Positions 62,899 through 64,000 of a stretch of DNA of 64,000 bases are shown here, in pieces. Origin of the DNA: Candidatus Devosia phytovorans (GTDB lineage: Bacteria; Pseudomonadota; Alphaproteobacteria; Rhizobiales; Devosiaceae); contig CP119312.1 of assembly GCA_029202405.1 (NCBI GenBank), positions 2,051,001 through 2,115,000 of the forward strand. The letters are read 5' to 3'. The first letter of the stretch is position 1. Each line of letters begins with the position of its first letter. The notes under the pieces are model-generated. The model made no database searches and was not told where the DNA came from. It saw only the letters and a list, made by a program, of their open reading frames with translations. The position numbers and the translations under genes were made by a program.

Positions 62899-63969
62899 CT
62901 AGCTCTGGCTGGGTTTATAGATGCGACGACCGTCGATCTCGACGACGCCGACTTTGGGCAGGCGGGCGGAGCTGCGCACCACCAGGTCGCCGTTAAGAAT
63001 GCGGTGTTCGGCCTCGATCTCGCCGCTGGCGATCTGGTCCATCAGGATATCGACGGTGGACTCGACCATGCGCTTGACCGGCTGGCTCATCGAGGTGATG
63101 CCGTAGGAGGTCCAGCGCGCCGGGCCCACATCGTCGTAGCCGATGATGGACAGATCGTCGGGGATACGCAGGCCGAATTCGTGCCGCGCAATATCCATCA
63201 CCGCCACGGCCATGTGGTCGTTGGCGACGAAAAGCGCCTCGGGCCGGTCAGGCCGCGACAGCAGTTTGCGCGCCGCAGCCTCCGCCTCGGAGCGGGAGAA
63301 ATTGCCCGTTTCGACCATCGGGGCGCCAAAGCCATGCGCCGCGAGACCTTCGACAAAGCCCTGGTGACGGTCGCGATTGGTCGATGAATTTTCGAGACCC
63401 GAAATATAGCCGAAGCTCCTGTGCCCGCCAGCCACCAGGAAATCGGCGACCCGCTTGCCACCCTCGCGGTTGCGCGTGGTGACGCTGGAAACCGCATCGC
63501 GTTCGGTGGTGCGGTTGAACAGCACGACCGGAATTCCGGCCGTAGCGCATTCCTCGGACAGTTCAGACGAGAGCGAAGTGGAGGCGAGGATGATACCGTC
63601 CACGCGATACTGCATGAGCTGGTCGAAGACAGGGTCACTGTCTCGATCCATGAAGCCGGTGAACAGCAGCAGGTGGTAATTCTCGTCCGCCAGCGCCCGG
63701 CCCAGTTCTTCGAGCACGTCGGGATAGAAGAGATTTTCCAGATAGGCCATCACCACGGCGATGATGCGCGATCGATTGGTGATCAGCGATCGGGCGATGG
63801 CATTGGGGCGATAGCCCAGTTCCTTGGCTGACGCGAGCACCTTGGCCCGCGTCTTGGGGGCGATGGAGGCGCCTGGCGTGAAGCTGCGTGACACGGCCGA
63901 CTGGGAAACGCCTGCATGGCGCGCCACTTCGGACGAGGTCACTCCGGGCTTTTTTACTCCGCTGTCCAT
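62899..63969 (-). CDS. LacI family transcriptional regulator
   Basis: 356 residues. The N-terminal helix-turn-helix and hinge (about 8-62: VTSSEVARHAGVSQSAVSRS and GYRPNAIARSL) precede a periplasmic-binding-protein-like sensor domain (about 70-340). YLENLFYPDVLEELGRAL and SIIGYDDVG are typical. It overlaps the end of the SDR gene by 16 bases and reads toward the bicupin, 96 bases downstream. It is the best candidate to bind the shared palindromes. Confidence 0.92.
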   Translation of the reverse strand: MDSGVKKPGVTSSEVARHAGVSQSAVSRSFTPGASIAPKTRAKVLASAKELGYRPNAIARSLITNRSRIIAVVMAYLENLFYPDVLEELGRALADENYHLLLFTGFMDRDSDPVFDQLMQYRVDGIILASTSLSSELSEECATAGIPVVLFNRTTERDAVSSVTTRNREGGKRVADFLVAGGHRSFGYISGLENSSTNRDRHQGFVEGLAAHGFGAPMVETGNFSRSEAEAAARKLLSRPDRPEALFVANDHMAVAVMDIARHEFGLRIPDDLSIIGYDDVGPARWTSYGITSMSQPVKRMVESTVDILMDQIASGEIEAEHRILNGDLVVRSSARLPKVGVVEIDGRRIYKPSQS

Positions 63970-64000
63970 CCGCCATCCACCAACAGCGCCGTGCCCGTGA
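63954..64000 (-). CDS. C-terminal end of an SDR family oxidoreductase (rest outside window)
   Basis: The last 15 codons read TGTALLVDGGWTAE and a TAA, the classical C-terminus of short-chain dehydrogenases (TG..L.VDGG). The stop lies inside the LacI gene, so the two are overlapping members of one operon. An SDR next to a HisD-like enzyme fits a two-dehydrogenase pathway. Confidence 0.7.
   Translation of the reverse strand, partial: TGTALLVDGGWTAE

Overview
The window is a GC-rich chromosomal segment of an alphaproteobacterium, most likely a member of the Hyphomicrobiales close to Devosia. That placement is inferred from gene order (lptD-surA-like-pdxA-rsmA; gmk-yicC-mltG; fabF-acpP-fabG-fabD; rpsF-rpsR-rplI-dnaB-alr-radA-cvpA-purF) and protein character, not from a database search. 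No rRNA, CRISPR array, prophage or complete insertion sequence was seen. One tRNA gene is present.

Positions 1-31600 are mostly housekeeping. First come outer-membrane biogenesis and B6/rRNA maturation genes (lptD, surA-like, pdxA, rsmA), then a minus-strand run with a DUF4037 protein, an MFS pump, gmk, yicC and mltG. Next are the type II fatty-acid genes fabF, acpP, fabG and fabD (minus strand), and a plus-strand block of ribosomal proteins, replicative helicase, alanine racemase, RadA, CvpA and PurF. Accessory insertions interrupt this core: a VapBC toxin-antitoxin pair (13861-14414), a DUF559 endonuclease-like gene embedded in REP-like repeats (20347-20967), and a decayed stretch at 23377-24666 with a nonsense-interrupted small gene and an outer-membrane-protein remnant.

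Positions 27000-46160 carry an SDR and a GNAT gene behind purF, a CorC-type protein, MAPEG, an RsmB-type RNA methyltransferase, TspO/MBR, two unrelated acyltransferase-3 membrane proteins flanking guaA, a YfgM-like protein with der, a degenerate L,D-transpeptidase, guaB, two tandem paralogous MFS pumps, rlmE and ppx.

A tRNA-Gln(CTG) at 46375-46448 is followed by an AT-richer 538-codon gene with an AbiV/HEPN-like N-terminus, a candidate phage-defence gene at a classic integration site.

Positions 48900-64000 look like a catabolic island. It has an MFS protein, a complete dipeptide-type ABC transporter (binding protein, fused double ATPase, two permeases), a class V aminotransferase and a GntR/FCD regulator. 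Beyond these lie an alpha/beta-hydrolase fused to a double SnoaL-like protein, a divergent HisD-family dehydrogenase, a bicupin, an RraA-family protein, a LacI regulator and the end of an SDR dehydrogenase. A near-palindromic 16-bp motif occurs both in the hydrolase/dehydrogenase divergent promoter region and just upstream of the bicupin gene, so these genes probably form one regulon. The substrate is unknown.

Strongest leads for new biology: this regulon with its in-frame fusion gene, the AbiV-like protein beside the tRNA, and the two-hairpin repeat family whose variable hairpin changes sequence but keeps its pairing and which lies next to the DUF559 gene.
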